Assembly: GCA_024529925.1 (NCBI GenBank)
Contig: JAFEUB010001116.1
Span: 124,001-188,000, forward strand
DNA from: Ophthalmolycus amberensis
Lineage: Eukaryota; Chordata; Actinopteri; Perciformes; Zoarcidae
Direction of reading: 5' to 3'
DNA length: 64,000 nucleotides
Shown: in pieces, positions 44,856 through 56,680 of the stretch
How the letters are laid out: each line of letters starts with the position of its first letter
How positions within the stretch are numbered: the stretch's first letter is position 1
Program-made: the position numbers and the translations under genes
Notes under the pieces: model-generated
Databases searched by the model: none
Told to the model about the DNA's origin: nothing
Seen by the model: the letters and a program-made list of their open reading frames with translations, nothing else

Positions 44856-47019
44856 CTTTTTAGTATCGATACACCGTGCAACCCTACCGGTTAAAGTACA
44901 AACTCGCTGCCTGATATATGTGTGATTCCGAAATATCGATTTTAGGTCCTGGGTCCGGATGCAACTGCGTCTGGGTCCGGACCGCGGTCCGCCAGTTAGA
45001 GACCCCTGCCTTAGTGGGACCTGAGTCTGGTGTGTCAGGCTGCAGGAGGTGATCGGCTGGAGTGTCCTCAGCTGTGCACAATCAAGGGTGTGGCCATGGG
45101 AGGTGTCTGGAGGCAGAGGACAAACACAGAGCACATGGCACACAATAACAAACGGGGGAATGACAGGACACATGAGGAGAGGAGATCAGGGGAAACAGAG
45201 GTAACACACAACAGGTCAGACAGGGATCCTGGATCCTGACATACAGCCCAACGGTCCTTCAATGCACGTCCCGACGCAGAATAGTGAGAGTGATTCTAAT
45301 GCTGTCATTCACGCCGCCGGTCTCGCCGGGGACTATTTGTGTTCATTCTCTCTCTGTCTCTCTCTATGTCTCTCTCTATGTCTCTCTGTCTGTCTCTCCC
45401 TCCTAGTTTCCTAGTTCAGTGTGGCTTTGTGGCACGAGGCAGTAAAACTGCCTGTGCCAAAGCACACTGTATATTATCCATCGGGCTTAATAATAACTAA
45501 TAAATTCCTAAAGAAATTTTGACAGTGTGGCTTATACTGCCAGAAGAAATCGCTATATATACACACGCCAATGTTGCCGGTAGTGTCATTCAGGTTCAAT
45601 TGAGATAGCGCTACTCTCTTTTCTGCATTTTAGATTCATACTCTTGGATTGAAACTTGTATTTGTGGGGCTTTTATTTTGAAAGGGTGGGAAGGGACTTC
45701 TGTCCATCCTGGGAGAGGAATCCCTCCTCTGCTGCTCTCCCACAGGTCTCTCCCCGTTAAAGGGGTTTTTGGGGGAGTTCTTCCTGTTTCGATGTGAGGG
45801 TCCCGGGACAGAAGATGTCGCATGAGTACAGATTGTAAAGCCCTCTGAGGCAAATTTGTAATTTGTGATTTTGTGTTTAAAAAATAAATTGAATTGAATT
45901 GTATGAATGTGTGTGAAAAACAATAATTGATTGAACAGTTTTATGTTTTATAATGCATTATGTTACATTACAGAATTACAGAAGTCAGATATTTGCTAAT
46001 AATGCCGACACAAGCAGCGCTCACACACGCTCACTCAACACTCGGACTGTAAATCATTCACTTTGGAGTGAATAGGGAGATTTTAGACACAGTCTGGACA
46101 GTTTGTCAAATGTGTTGATGAGTTGAAACTTATCTTACTTATAATGTACCAGTTCACTAAGTCTACTTTATGCATAACTACATACTCACTGACATAAGGC
46201 TCATATGTACCAGACATTATAACTGTTGTTATCTAGAGTCACACAGGGCTTAATGCTGTCTAAACACTAATATAATTAAGATATTTTTGCCACTTCATTA
46301 AAACAATGGCAATTGAATCATATCCAACAAAAGAACAATAGAAGGTGAGTAGCTTACATTTGAAAGATATTTGCATTGCGTGATTTAGTTGCATACTTGT
46401 TTTAGTTGCATACTTGTTTTCACACTTATATGTATTATTTTTACTTTAAACTTCAGAGACAAGGCAGAACATTGCAGCTTAGGTTACAGCAGATAAACAC
46501 ATCACCTAATCCATTCCTCGAGGCTAAAACAGCAAAACAAATGCTGCAAATCGACTCGTCACAAAGCGTCTCAGGATGTACTTTCGTCCCGTAGCTCACA
46601 GCTCCACCCGGTGGACTTTGCTTTTCATTCATTCTGTTTAAGGTAATGTAGTCACCGTGAGGTCACCCATTGGTTTGTGGACTACAGTTGTAATGCCTGG
46701 AGTTCAGCATTTTAGCTGTCGCCACCTTGGTTTATGGCTTTCTACTGGGCATTAACCTCACGTTTATACCAGGCGGCAACCTCCGGTTCTGCCGAGTGAA
46801 GGCAAAACGGAAGTCTCTTAAAACCTGCATTCTCTCTAGTGGCCACCAGGGGGCGACTCCTCTGGTTGTATAGAAGTCTATGAGAAAATGACTCTACTTC
46901 TCTCTTGATTTATTACCTCAGTAAACATTGTAAACATGAGTTTATGGTCTCAATCTCTAGTTTCAAGTCTTCTTCAATACAGCATGATGTTCATTTAGTA
47001 CATTATGGTCCATTTAGAG

Positions 47020-48616
47020 CAGGGGTGGGCAAACTTTTTGGCTCGGGGGCCACATTGAGTTTTAAAATTTGACAGACGGGCCGGGCCAGTAGCAGATGAA
47101 TGGAGTGTTTGTGTGAACTAATATAAATTCCAAGTAAAAGCCATGACCTAAAAAGTAACTTGCATTTAATGTCAGTGGGAACAGTGTTGTTGGTCACCCT
47201 TTTTAACCAGTGCGTCAACGTTTGGTGTCAGTTTTGGTTGTGGCAATTCTTAGAACTAATATAAATTCCAAGTAAAAGCCATGACCTAAAAAGTAACTTG
47301 CATTTAATTTCAGTGTTGTTGGTCACCCTTTTTAACCAGTGCGTCAACGTTTGGTGTCAGTTTGGTTGTGGCAATTCTCAGAACAGATCTGAGGTGTTCA
47401 TCAGTTAACTGGGATCTTATACGGTATTTTTTTTATTGCATAAATCAGGGGTGTCAAACTCATTTTCACTCTGGGGCCACATCAGCATCACGGTCGCCCT
47501 CAAAGGGCCGGTTGTAAATGTAAGATGGTGTAAATGTAACTACTCCTAACATATTTAGTTTAGTTTCCCGGGATATCTGTGACTTCCACTACATGTACTA
47601 AGCAGAAATAGAGGTTATTTTTTCCATGGTTAATGGCGGACAGTTGAACGGCTTTCAGGGCGATAAGCCACGCCCCCTCTCCGGCGCGTCCAGTGCGAAT
47701 GAACACAAATAGCCCCCGGCGAGACCGGCGGCGCGAATGGCTCAACTCAACTTTTTTTTTAATACTCAAACATCTCCGTGACAACCCTGCTGTTTTCATT
47801 TTCATTTAAAATCAAAAATTATATATTATTTACATACATACAATTATATATATATATATATTATATATATATAATTATATATATATAAATAAATAAATAT
47901 ATGTATGTATGTGGATCAGATCCTGCTAGCAACACCTCACATCTCCGAAATTGTCAGAGCAGATTTTTTAAATCGGCTGAATCTTGACAAACCGACCACA
48001 GAATTGGAGCTTAAACAACTAACTTCTCGCCTCAAAACATCCTAAAATTACTTTCTGTGACTTAACAACAGTAGTATTTCGAAAGTTTCAACTTCCAGTT
48101 GTGTGATTTCTCCTCCGCCATTGTTTCCTGTTGCTGGTGCAAAATGCATTCTGGGATATTTGGCTGTCCCAAGTACAGACAAGTCACCTCCGATGCATCC
48201 CCGGTAAAATGGGCGGAGCCACATCCGGGCATTAGGACCGTGCTTGGCTCGATGTGAACTTTGAATTGGAACAGTACTTGGGCTGAGACTGATGACGTTT
48301 CACAAGTCCACGAGTTCACAAGTACAGAGAAGTACGCATGTTGAGAAAGGCACGATCACTTGTTGGAAATCCTCTTTATGGGTTGTTGCATCTCCTGTCC
48401 ACCTGTTGTGATAGTTTTAATGTCGGCACACAGACAACATGCTATCTCATCACTTCGACTTTCTATCTCATAATTTCGACCATGGGGATATTTTTATTTT
48501 CACATCTAACTTTTCATTTTTTTCTTTTCTTTTTTTTTTGCTGGCGGATTCGCGGGCCACATAAAATGACGTGGCGGGCCGGATCCGGCCCGCGGGCCGT
48601 AGTTTGCCCATGCCTG
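47020..48616. mobile_element. hAT-type element with perfect 8-bp target duplication, unit 1
   Basis: Begins CAGGGGTGGGCAAACTTTTT and ends with the inverted counterpart AGTTTGCCCATGCCTG. Both sides carry the direct repeat ATTTAGAG (47012-47019, 48617-48624). It has no transposase frame. It contains a 138-bp tandem direct repeat (starting 47115 and 47253) and the left end of another hAT-like element (CAGGGGTGTCAAACTC at 47449). It also carries a (TA)n array near 47843-47890. Confidence 0.8.
47115..47390. repeat. 138-bp direct repeat, two copies, inside the hAT element
   Basis: The segment starting GAACTAATATAAATTCCAAG recurs 138 bp later and ends both times at GTGGCAATTCT. In unit 2 the same pair is at about 55661 and 55798. 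Confidence 0.85.
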
Positions 48617-49138
48617 ATTTAGAGTCACACAGACCATAAAGCAGGGGATGCTTTAGGGCGGGGCTACACGCTGATAACAAAAGGTATAAATCAGGTGACA
48701 TAACAATATCATAACTCTGTGAAATGCCTTTTAATTTAAATGTAAGTTATTTAAGTTGAGTGTAGTGTTCTGTACTTCTTTATGTGTTGTAGTTTTAATT
48801 GGAAATAATTATTATAATAATTTGCAAAACATTTTGCCTGATTTGAAATGTTTTCAATCTCAGATTTATTTAAAGTCGCAGTCACGTGTCTGATTAAATC
48901 TCTGAGTGCTGCTTATGTTCTTTTAACTCCGTTGTTCTTCATTAGTCATATTTGATATCAGATAATCATCTTCAGCTTTTTGATCCTCTACTCCTCAGAA
49001 CGACTCTCCTCAGGACTCTCCTGATTGGTCGCCTCAAATGACGATGACGATGATGCCGCGTCCCACTCCAGCAGGACGCTCCTCTTCCTCAGGCAGCGGT
49101 TCAGCCGCTGTCGGTCCCGAGAGTCGACGGTCCAGCGC

Positions 49139-49145
49139 GTGTGTG

Positions 49146-49176
<31 letters not shown>

Positions 49177-49327
49177 AGTGTGTGTGTGTTAGTGTGTGTG
49201 TTAGTGTGTGTTAGTGTGTGTGTAGTGTGTGTGTGTGTGAGAGTGTGTGTTAGTGTGTGTGTGTGTGTGTTAGTGTGTGTGTGTCGGGTTGTTTCTCAGA
49301 AAGAGACGTTGGGGGGGGGGGGGGGGG
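49139..49327 (+). repeat. (TG)n-rich array followed by a 17-G run, upstream of the chemokine gene
   Basis: About 145 bp of TG repeats broken by TTAG and GAGA, then 17 consecutive Gs at 49311-49327, ending about 140 bp before the chemokine start codon. The equivalent in unit 2 (57902-58131) differs in layout and has 21 Gs. Confidence 0.9.
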
Positions 49328-49465
49328 TGTGTGAACACACCACGACCACACACACGTCACGAGTGCTGCCCCCAGAAAGACAAGCCTTCCCGGCTCACCG
49401 ATAAATGTCCAACGGTCGGGTGGCTTGTGAGGTCGCAGCCTGATCAGAGAAAGCCGCCGTTCAAC

Positions 49466-50227
49466 ATGTCCCCGAGGATCCTGTCCATCGCGCTGCTGCT
49501 GCTCTCGGGGTGTCTGTGCGTCCAGTCCTTCGCAGGAAACGGTGAGCACCAAACGACCACCACACGTTGAGATGAGGCGACGTTTTTGTCTCTTATTTGT
49601 CATAATTATTCCACATCTAGCCGTTAGTGGAGGACGGCTCTGTGTGTCGTCTGTTGCTCCCATATTCTAAAGATGTAACGTTTCAGTTATTGTCGTCCTG
49701 CTTCATTTGTGGCCCGTGTGTGTGTGTGTGTGTTGCATTTAGAGCCCAGTGAACCTGCTGTTGTATGTCAATGGGTGTTGAAGCGCTTTGAGTGGTCGGA
49801 GCACTAGAACGGTGCTGTCCATTGACTGAGTGAATGAAAGTCTCTCTTCTCTCTGGGCTTCTCAGGACGCCTCGTTCGCAGAAGGTTGTCGTGCTGCACT
49901 GAGGTCTCCTCCGCTGACATCAGCAGCAAAGTCATCGGCGACGTGTATCGAAAACAATCTTCCAGGTCTCGCTGCCCGGAGGCCATAATGTAAGTTGATA
50001 CATCTCATCAAAGCACACGAGCAGAAGACACTCAGATCTCACTTCACTTCTATTCATGTGTCCCAGCTTCTGCACACCCGGGGGGTGGGTCTGCGTGGAT
50101 CCACAGGCTGAATGGGCCAAGAACCGTAAGTTGGAGCAACACTTACTGGAACACAAGAGTTCACAGAAACACTAACGCTCTCCTCTCTCGTCTCTCTGTA
50201 GTCACTGCCAATATGACGAAGGCGTGA
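49466..50227 (+). CDS. CC-type chemokine, intact copy
   Basis: Four exons join in phase: 49466-49541, 49866-49989, 50067-50125, 50202-50227; 285 nt, 94 aa. Residues 1-24 are a signal peptide (a leucine run, then LCVQSFAG). The mature part starts with a basic NGRLVRRRLS followed by adjacent cysteines CC, and continues to RCPEAIIFC, then WVCVDPQAEWAKNL, the classic end of the chemokine fold. The length, signal peptide and CC...C...C pattern identify a secreted CC chemokine that would act on leukocyte GPCRs. One additional cysteine (FC) lies between the third and fourth conserved cysteines. The C-terminal helix is short. The stop is followed by 22 Cs. I cannot assign it to a named ccl clade. The neighbour is its own frameshifted duplicate. 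Confidence 0.88.
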
Positions 50228-50249
50228 CCCCCCCCCCCCCCCCCCCCCC
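50228..50249 (+). repeat. 22-base C run directly after the chemokine stop codon
   Basis: Homopolymer starting one base after TGA in exon 4. Only 16 Cs are present in the unit 2 copy (59035-59050), so it is length-variable. Confidence 0.9.
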
Positions 50250-50673
50250 AAAGAGCAACACACACACACCTGGAAGTGTCACATGAAGAAACTAATATGT
50301 TTAGTATCTCAAAACATGTTTTCTGAACAATGTTTCAATCATAACGAGATATTTTGCTGGCTGTGATATAAATTCTGTTTCATATTTATTCTCGTTATTA
50401 TCGACCCGAGATCTTTAACATTCTCGATGTTTTGGTTCATTTTGTAAAAAGAAAAGTTGAATGAAATCTGAAGTAAAGCAGTAAATTTAAAACAGAAACA
50501 GTATTGTTTACATGTTGTGTTACCTTGTCATCATTTCAAATGATATTAAAACATAAATCGTGTCATGTTGCTTCAGTCCTTAATTCAAACCTGGCTCTTG
50601 AAATCACCTGATGTCTTTTATGACTAGCAGTCGACTCATATGGCTTTATGTTTAGGAGCAGGGCGGCCGATAT

Positions 50674-50805
50674 AGATATATATATATATATATATATATA
50701 ACACTGATATCATGTTTTTTTGCATCTGGTAAAATAAAACATTTAACACTCGACCTGTTGCTCAAAATTTCATTTATTGTCTATTAAACTATCTATCTAT
50801 CTACC

Positions 50806-50855
<50 letters not shown>

Positions 50856-50893
50856 ATATATATTATATATATATATTATATATATTATATATA
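50674..50893. repeat. (TA)n and TATC microsatellites downstream of the chemokine gene
   Basis: Two TA arrays (about 50674-50700 and 50810-50893) and a TATC/TACC tetranucleotide run. In unit 2 these are at about 59475-59507 and 59597-59692. Confidence 0.85.
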
Positions 50894-51395
50894 GATATGA
50901 AAAAATATAAAAGAATAAATATAACAAATAAAATATATTTTATTCAATTAATTAATTAAATGTATTATTTTATTAATCTAATATGTAATGTCTTGAAGGA
51001 AAAAAACGAAAGATGCACATTCTTTTCGAAAAACAAAACTTGTAAATAAACTGATGTAATAATAACTCCAGCAGGTCAGCAGCAGTGAGGTCGCAGTGAG
51101 ACAGCATTATTAAAATATATACAGTTACCTGATAGAAATGTGCCACTATTAGAGATTATTTGTGATATGAGCTAAATGACTGGAAGTCACCATTGTTAAC
51201 ATAGTGAACTGTGACCTCGGGTATCACAAGCTTGGGACAATTACAACCAAACCACCATCTTCAAACTGTTTTGCTTAAATATTGTTTCTTTGTTCATCTA
51301 CTTTGTCACTGTAGTCAGACAGTCAGGGACATAAAAGGCTTCACAGCAGAACAACTCTGAGCATTGATGACAACAGATTTAATGATGAAACATAC

Positions 51396-51988
51396 CTTCA
51401 TCTGAAATGCTGTCAGGCATACGTCTGGATTGGCCTCCATCAGTTCAAGAAGGACGTCTTCTTCCACTGCTGTGTCAGTTTCATCAACAATGTGAAGTTC
51501 AGCTGCATCACGGAGCACAAACTTGTTTTTGACTGCAGGATGATGAGCATGACAACAGATAAAGATAACAAACAGGTTTTAACTGCACATAATAACTGAC
51601 TGATCAACCATATTATCAATAAAACATATCTGAAATTGCATGCTTTGACTTAACAGCAGTATTGTGATGTTGCATTGTAGCCATTACCAACATTGTAGTG
51701 TACAAAACAAAACAGTAGCTTTCATAAGCAAAAACTAAAAGCACCATCAGCCGTCTACTCGTGTTTATAGCTGTGATGGCAGACAAACTGTTGTCCAGTT
51801 GTGGCAACACTTGTATTTTTAGCTAAGCAACCAAGAGAATCCAGATAAGGGAATTTAAAATCTTTTTATTTGACGCAAGATGTTACTCACCTTCATTGAT
51901 GAATTCCAAATAGGTGAAACCAAGCTGTAGTCGGATGTACTTCTTGGTACTCTGGTATTTCGTATTTAGCCACCAGCTTCACTGACAT
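51396..51988 (-). pseudogene. 5' exons of an unidentified protein gene, unit 1 (frameshifted)
   Basis: Exon A (51988-51891) begins with an ATG and opens MSVKLVAKYEIPEY. In that frame it soon stops, but one base over it continues as KKYIRLQLGFTYLEFINE to a donor GAAG|GTGAGT. Exon B (51532-51396) follows in phase as VKNKFVLRDAAELHIVDETD, then AVEEDVLLELMEANPDVCLTAF, with donor AAG|GTATGT. An extra C near the TACC of exon A explains the frame change. The coding character is strong and resembles an N-terminal PB1-like/SAMD3-like fish domain, but I cannot name it. No further exons were found leftwards. The duplication junction (51998) cuts 10 bp before the ATG, so this copy has no promoter of its own. 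Confidence 0.5.
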
Positions 51989-52277
51989 ACGTCAGCCCAT
52001 TTACTTGCATAGTGAGTTTGATATTTTCACTTCATATTTTATCTTAATTCATGGAATAATTATTTTTCCTAAACGAAAAATAAAAATAATTAGCTCAAGC
52101 TCCACCCTCAGACTCCACCAGCATGGAGCCATTTTGCATGAATTGTGTTTCATTTAGTGCACGTTTGTGTGCATTGTGACCTCATGATCATATAGGCTTG
52201 TTGTCAAACTAGGCTAAGGCTACTCGTGTTAGCTGTCTATGGGTGAGCTTGGGGGTGTTCATGTTTATAATCACATT

Positions 52278-52500
52278 TGTTTACCCGTCGTTCTTTGAAC
52301 TCTTTAAAAAGTTCGGGGTGTCTGTCTGAAAGGTGCTTTGCCGTGTTAGACCTGTTGCCTCACTGGTCTGTGTGGCTTTGAAACACGTTTCGCAGACGGG
52401 TCTCTGTAGGTCAGTGGGCTTTCCTTCACTGTCTGCAATATAGCCAAAGTACTTCCAGATGATACTTCTGGCATCTTGTTTTCCAAGAAGCCGAGGACGG
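52278..52500 (-). pseudogene. BED-type zinc finger fragment, unit 2 copy
   Basis: Duplicate of the minus-strand hAT/ZBED fragment in unit 1, with the same IIWKYFGYIADSEGKP core and terminal stop. Confidence 0.55.
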
Positions 52501-52727
52501 TCGGCAAAAGCTCCTGCATGTCTCCCCTGTGATCACTCTGTGAGTGCGCGCGCTGCCTGTTGCTGTGAGCGCGCTGGGCAGCCCCGCCCCCTTGCAGCCC
52601 TGCAGGCAGCATGACAGGGAGCGGAGCAGCGAGTGCGCTCTGATCGCGCTATTTTAAGAAAGTATCGATACTAAAAAATGCAAAATCGTATCGTTTTTAA
52701 TGTACAGGTACCGCGGTACCTTTTTAG

Positions 52728-53574
52728 TAATGATGTTACGAGATGTGCCGACGCTTCGAAGCGTGTGTCGAGGAATGGAGGGGGCGTTTCCTCGAAGCGC
52801 GTATCGAGGCTTGCTTCATTTAGGGGAGGAGCCAAAAATGATGACGTCCGAAGCCTCGCTGCCCGGCTGTACCACGTGACTGCTTCGGGAAGTGGTACAG
52901 ATTTTGCCTCTGGAGTACTGGGAGAGGCAAAAATTCCTGTATCAAAATTTATATAGACTTGCTCTTGCGTTTTTGTGCACGCCAGCATCTTCTGTACCCT
53001 GTGAAAGGGTGTTTTCAAAGGCCGGAGATGTTTTGTCAAAAAAAAGGAATAGTTTAAAACCAAAAACTGTTGAGAAACTGTTATTTCTGAATAAAAATGA
53101 ATAAAATGTCCCCTGTCCTGTACATCACTGTCCAAGTTACACAAGCATATTCAGTCCCCTCTTCCTAGTTCCACAAGCACTTTCACTGTCCTCTGCCTGC
53201 TTAAGCCCATGCCATTTTCCTAAAGTGACATAATAACATTATTACACAACCTGCCATATGATATGATACTACCATTTTGGGAAAATTTACACACAGAATA
53301 CATTCAAAAAATATTTTATTATGCACATATGTGATAATTTATGTACAGAAATTATTTGGTCATACATTTTTGTAATTCAGTCATTCCCAACAGCCATAAC
53401 AGACACAAAAATTCAATGCATCACATTATGTGGTTCAGATACAGCTGCCTGTGATTATACACTTGGCCAGTAGGTGGTTTCGTGTGCACATGAAGCTTCG
53501 AGAAATGAACCCTTTCTCGAACCAATTGGCTGAAGTGGTTCGATGCCTCATGAGGCTTCATCTCACCATCACTA
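52728..53574 (+). mobile_element. Short hAT element (847 bp), unit 2 copy
   Basis: Same length and same CTTTTTAG target duplications (52720-52727, 53575-53582) as in unit 1, so it was copied by the segmental duplication and not by transposition. The dimerisation-domain frame at 52892-53104 has two replacements relative to unit 1 (E to D in SKAGEVL, R to S in KKRNRLK). Confidence 0.8.
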
Positions 53575-55564
53575 CTTTTTAGTATCGATACACCGTGCAA
53601 CCCTACCGGTTAAAGTACAAACTCGCTGCCTGATATATGTGTGATTCCGAAATATCGATTTTAGGTCCTGGGTCCGGATGCAACTGCGTCTGGGTCCGGA
53701 CCGCGGTCCGCCAGTTAGAGACCCCTGCCTTAGTGGGACCTGAGTCTGGTGTGTCAGGCTGCAGGAGGTGATCGGCTGGAGTGTCCTCAGCTGTGCACAA
53801 TCAAGGGTGTGCCCATGGGAGGTGTCTGGAGGCAGAGGACAAACACAGAGCACATGGCACACAATAACAAACGGGGGAATGACAGGACACATGAGGAGAG
53901 GAGATCAGGGGAAACAGAGGTAACACACAACAGGTCAGACAGGGATCCTGGATCCTGACATACAGCCCAACGGTCCTTCAATGCACGTCCCGACGCAGAA
54001 TAGTGAGAGTGATTCTAATGCTGTCATTCACGCCGCCGGTCTCGCCGGGGACTATTTGTGTTCATTCTCTCTCTGTCTCTCTCTCTCCGTCTATCTCTGT
54101 CTCTCTCTATGTCTCTCTGTCTGTCTCTCCCTCCTATTTTCCTAGTTCAGTGTGGCTTTGTGGCACGAGGCAGTAAAACTGCCTGTGCCAAAGCACACTG
54201 TATATTATCCATCGGGCTTAATAATAACTAGAAAATTCCTAAAGAAATTTTGACAGTGTGGCTTATACTGCCAGAAGAAATCGCTATATATACACACGCC
54301 AATGTTGCCGGTAGTGTCATTCAGGTTCAATTGAGATAGCGCTACTCTCTTTTCTGCATTTTAGATTCATACTCTTGGATTGAAACTTGTATTTGTGGGG
54401 CTTTTATTTTGAAAGGGTGGGAGGGGACTTCTGTCCATCCTGGGAGAGGAATCCCTCCTCTGCTGCTCTCCCACAGGTCTCTCCCCGTTAAAGGGGTTTT
54501 TGGGGGAGTTCTTCCTGTTTCGATGTGAGGGTCCCGGGACAGAAGATGTCGCATGAGTACAGATTGTAAAGCCCTCTGAGGCAAATTTGTAATTTGTGAT
54601 TTTGTGTTTAAAAAATAAATTGAATTGAATTGTATGAATGTGTGTGAAAAACAATAATTGATTGAACAGTTTTATGTTTTATAATGCATTATGTTACATT
54701 ACAGAAGTGAGATATTTGCTAATAATGCCGACACAAGCAGCGCTCACACACGCTCACTCAACACTCGGACTGTAAATCATTCACTTTGGAGTGAATAGGG
54801 AGATTTTAGACACAGTCTGGACAGTTTGTCAAATGTGTTGATGAGTTGAAACTTATCTTACTTATAATGTACCAGTTCACTAAGTCTACTTTATGCATAA
54901 CTACATACTCACTGACATAAGGCTCATATGTACCAGACATTATAACTGTTGTTATCTAGAGTCACACAGGGCTTAATGCTGTCTAAACACTAATATAATT
55001 AAGATATTTTTGCCACTTCATTAAAACAATGGCAATTGAATCATATCCAACAAAAGAACAATAGAAGGTGAGTAGCTTACATTTGAAAGATATTTGCATT
55101 GCGTGATTTAGTTGCATACTTGTTTTAGTTGCATACTTGTTTTCACACATGTATTATTTTTACTTTAAACTTCAGAGACAAGGCAGAACATTGCAGCTTA
55201 GGTTACAGCAGATAAACACATCACCTAATCCATTCCTCGAGGCTAAAACAGCAAAACAAATGCTGCAAATCGACTCGTCACAAAGCGTCTCAGGATGTAC
55301 TTTCGTCCCGTAGCTCACAGCTCCACCCGGTGGACTTTGCTTTTCATTCATTCTGTTTAAGGTAATGTAGTCACCGTGAGGTCACCCATTGGTTTGTGCG
55401 ACTCCTCTGGTTGTATAGAAGTCTATGAGAAAATGACTCTACTTCTCTCTTGATTTATTACCTCAGTAAACATTGTAAACATGAGTTTATGGTCTCAATC
55501 TCTAGTTTCAAGTCTTCTTCAATACAGCATGATGTTCATTTAGTACATTATGGTCCATTTAGAG

Positions 55565-56622
55565 CAGGGGTGGGCAAACGTTTTGGCTCGGGGGCCACAT
55601 TGAGTTTTAAAATTTGACAGACGGGCCGGGCCAGTAGCAGATGAATGGAGTGTTTGTGTGAACTAATATAAATTCCAAGTAAAAGCCATGACCTAAAAAG
55701 TAAGTTGCATTTAATGTCAGTGGGAACAGTGTTGTTGATCACCCTTTTTAACCAGTGCGTCAACGTTTGGTGTCAGTTTGGTTGTGGCAATTCTCAGAAC
55801 TAATATAAATTCCAAGTAAAAGCCATGACCTAAAAAGTAAGTTGCATTTAATGTCAGTGGGAACAGTGTTGTTGGTCACCCTTTTTAACCAGTGCGTCAA
55901 CATTTGGTGTCAGTTTGGTTGTGGCAATTCTCAGAACAGATCTGAAGGTGTTCATCAGTTAACTGGGATCTTACACGGTATTTTTTTTATTGCATAAATC
56001 AGGGGTGTCAAACTCATTTTCTCTCTGGGGCCACATCAGCATCACGGTCGCCCTCAAAGGGCCGGTTGTAAATGTAAGACGGTGTAAATGTAACTACTCC
56101 TAACATATTGAGTTTAGTTTCCCGGGATATCTGTGACTTCCACAACACCTACTAAGCAGAAATAGAGGTTATTTTTTCCATGGTTAATGGCGGACAGTTG
56201 AACGGCTTTCAGGGCGATAAGCCCCGCCCCCTCTCCGACGCGTCCAGTGCGAATGAACACAAATAGCCCCCGGCGAGACCGGCGGCGCGAATGGCTCAAC
56301 TCAACTTTTTTTTTTATACTCAAACATCTCCGTGACTTATTGAGTGGCGTAATAATCGCGCGACACAACGAATCGATAATGAAATTCGTTGCTAACTCTT
56401 TTAATAATCGATTTTCATCGATTTTATCGATTCGTTGTTGTAGCCCTACAGACAATTGGAACAGCAGCTTACTTGATGACATCACCACCTCAGCTGGTCT
56501 CATGACTTTAATCCGTTTTTTTCTGTAAAGTATTTTTACAATCAAACTAAATATGACAACCCTGCTGTTTTCGTTTTCATTTAAAATCAAAAATGATATA
56601 TTATTATTTACATACAAACAAT

Positions 56623-56680
<58 letters not shown>

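Larger units (their letters stand above)
42218..45008. mobile_element. hAT-type DNA transposon remnant with nested insertions (outer element)
   Basis: The ends are inverted copies: left CAGGGGTCTTCAACTAAAA, right ends in AGTTAGAGACCCCTG. The interior is AT-rich and carries other elements. Flanking 8-mers (GTTTAGGG left, CCTTAGTG right) match at only 5 of 8, so no clean target duplication is seen. Inside are an antisense BED-finger fragment (43559-43780) and a complete short hAT element with its own target duplication (44009-44855). The tandem duplication begins inside this element at 43276, so the second unit carries only its right end (to about 53727). Confidence 0.6.
43276..51998. repeat. 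Tandem segmental duplication, unit 1 (8.7 kb)
   Basis: The 8723 bp from 43276 recur directly from 51999 with only scattered substitutions and small indels. Order in the unit is hAT debris, short repeats, a second hAT element (47020-48616), the CC-chemokine gene and the first exons of an unidentified minus-strand gene. The junction reads GTCAGCCCA|TTTACTTG, sharing CA with both parent ends. Confidence 0.95.

Noticed and set aside
44853..45173. 106-codon minus frame (and its copy at 53572-53892)
   Set aside because: It spans the end of a hAT element and a dispersed repeat, with no domain; a chance frame.
48338..48622. 94-codon plus frame duplicated at 57102-57386
   Set aside because: It lies within the hAT element's terminal region and is identical only because of the segmental duplication.
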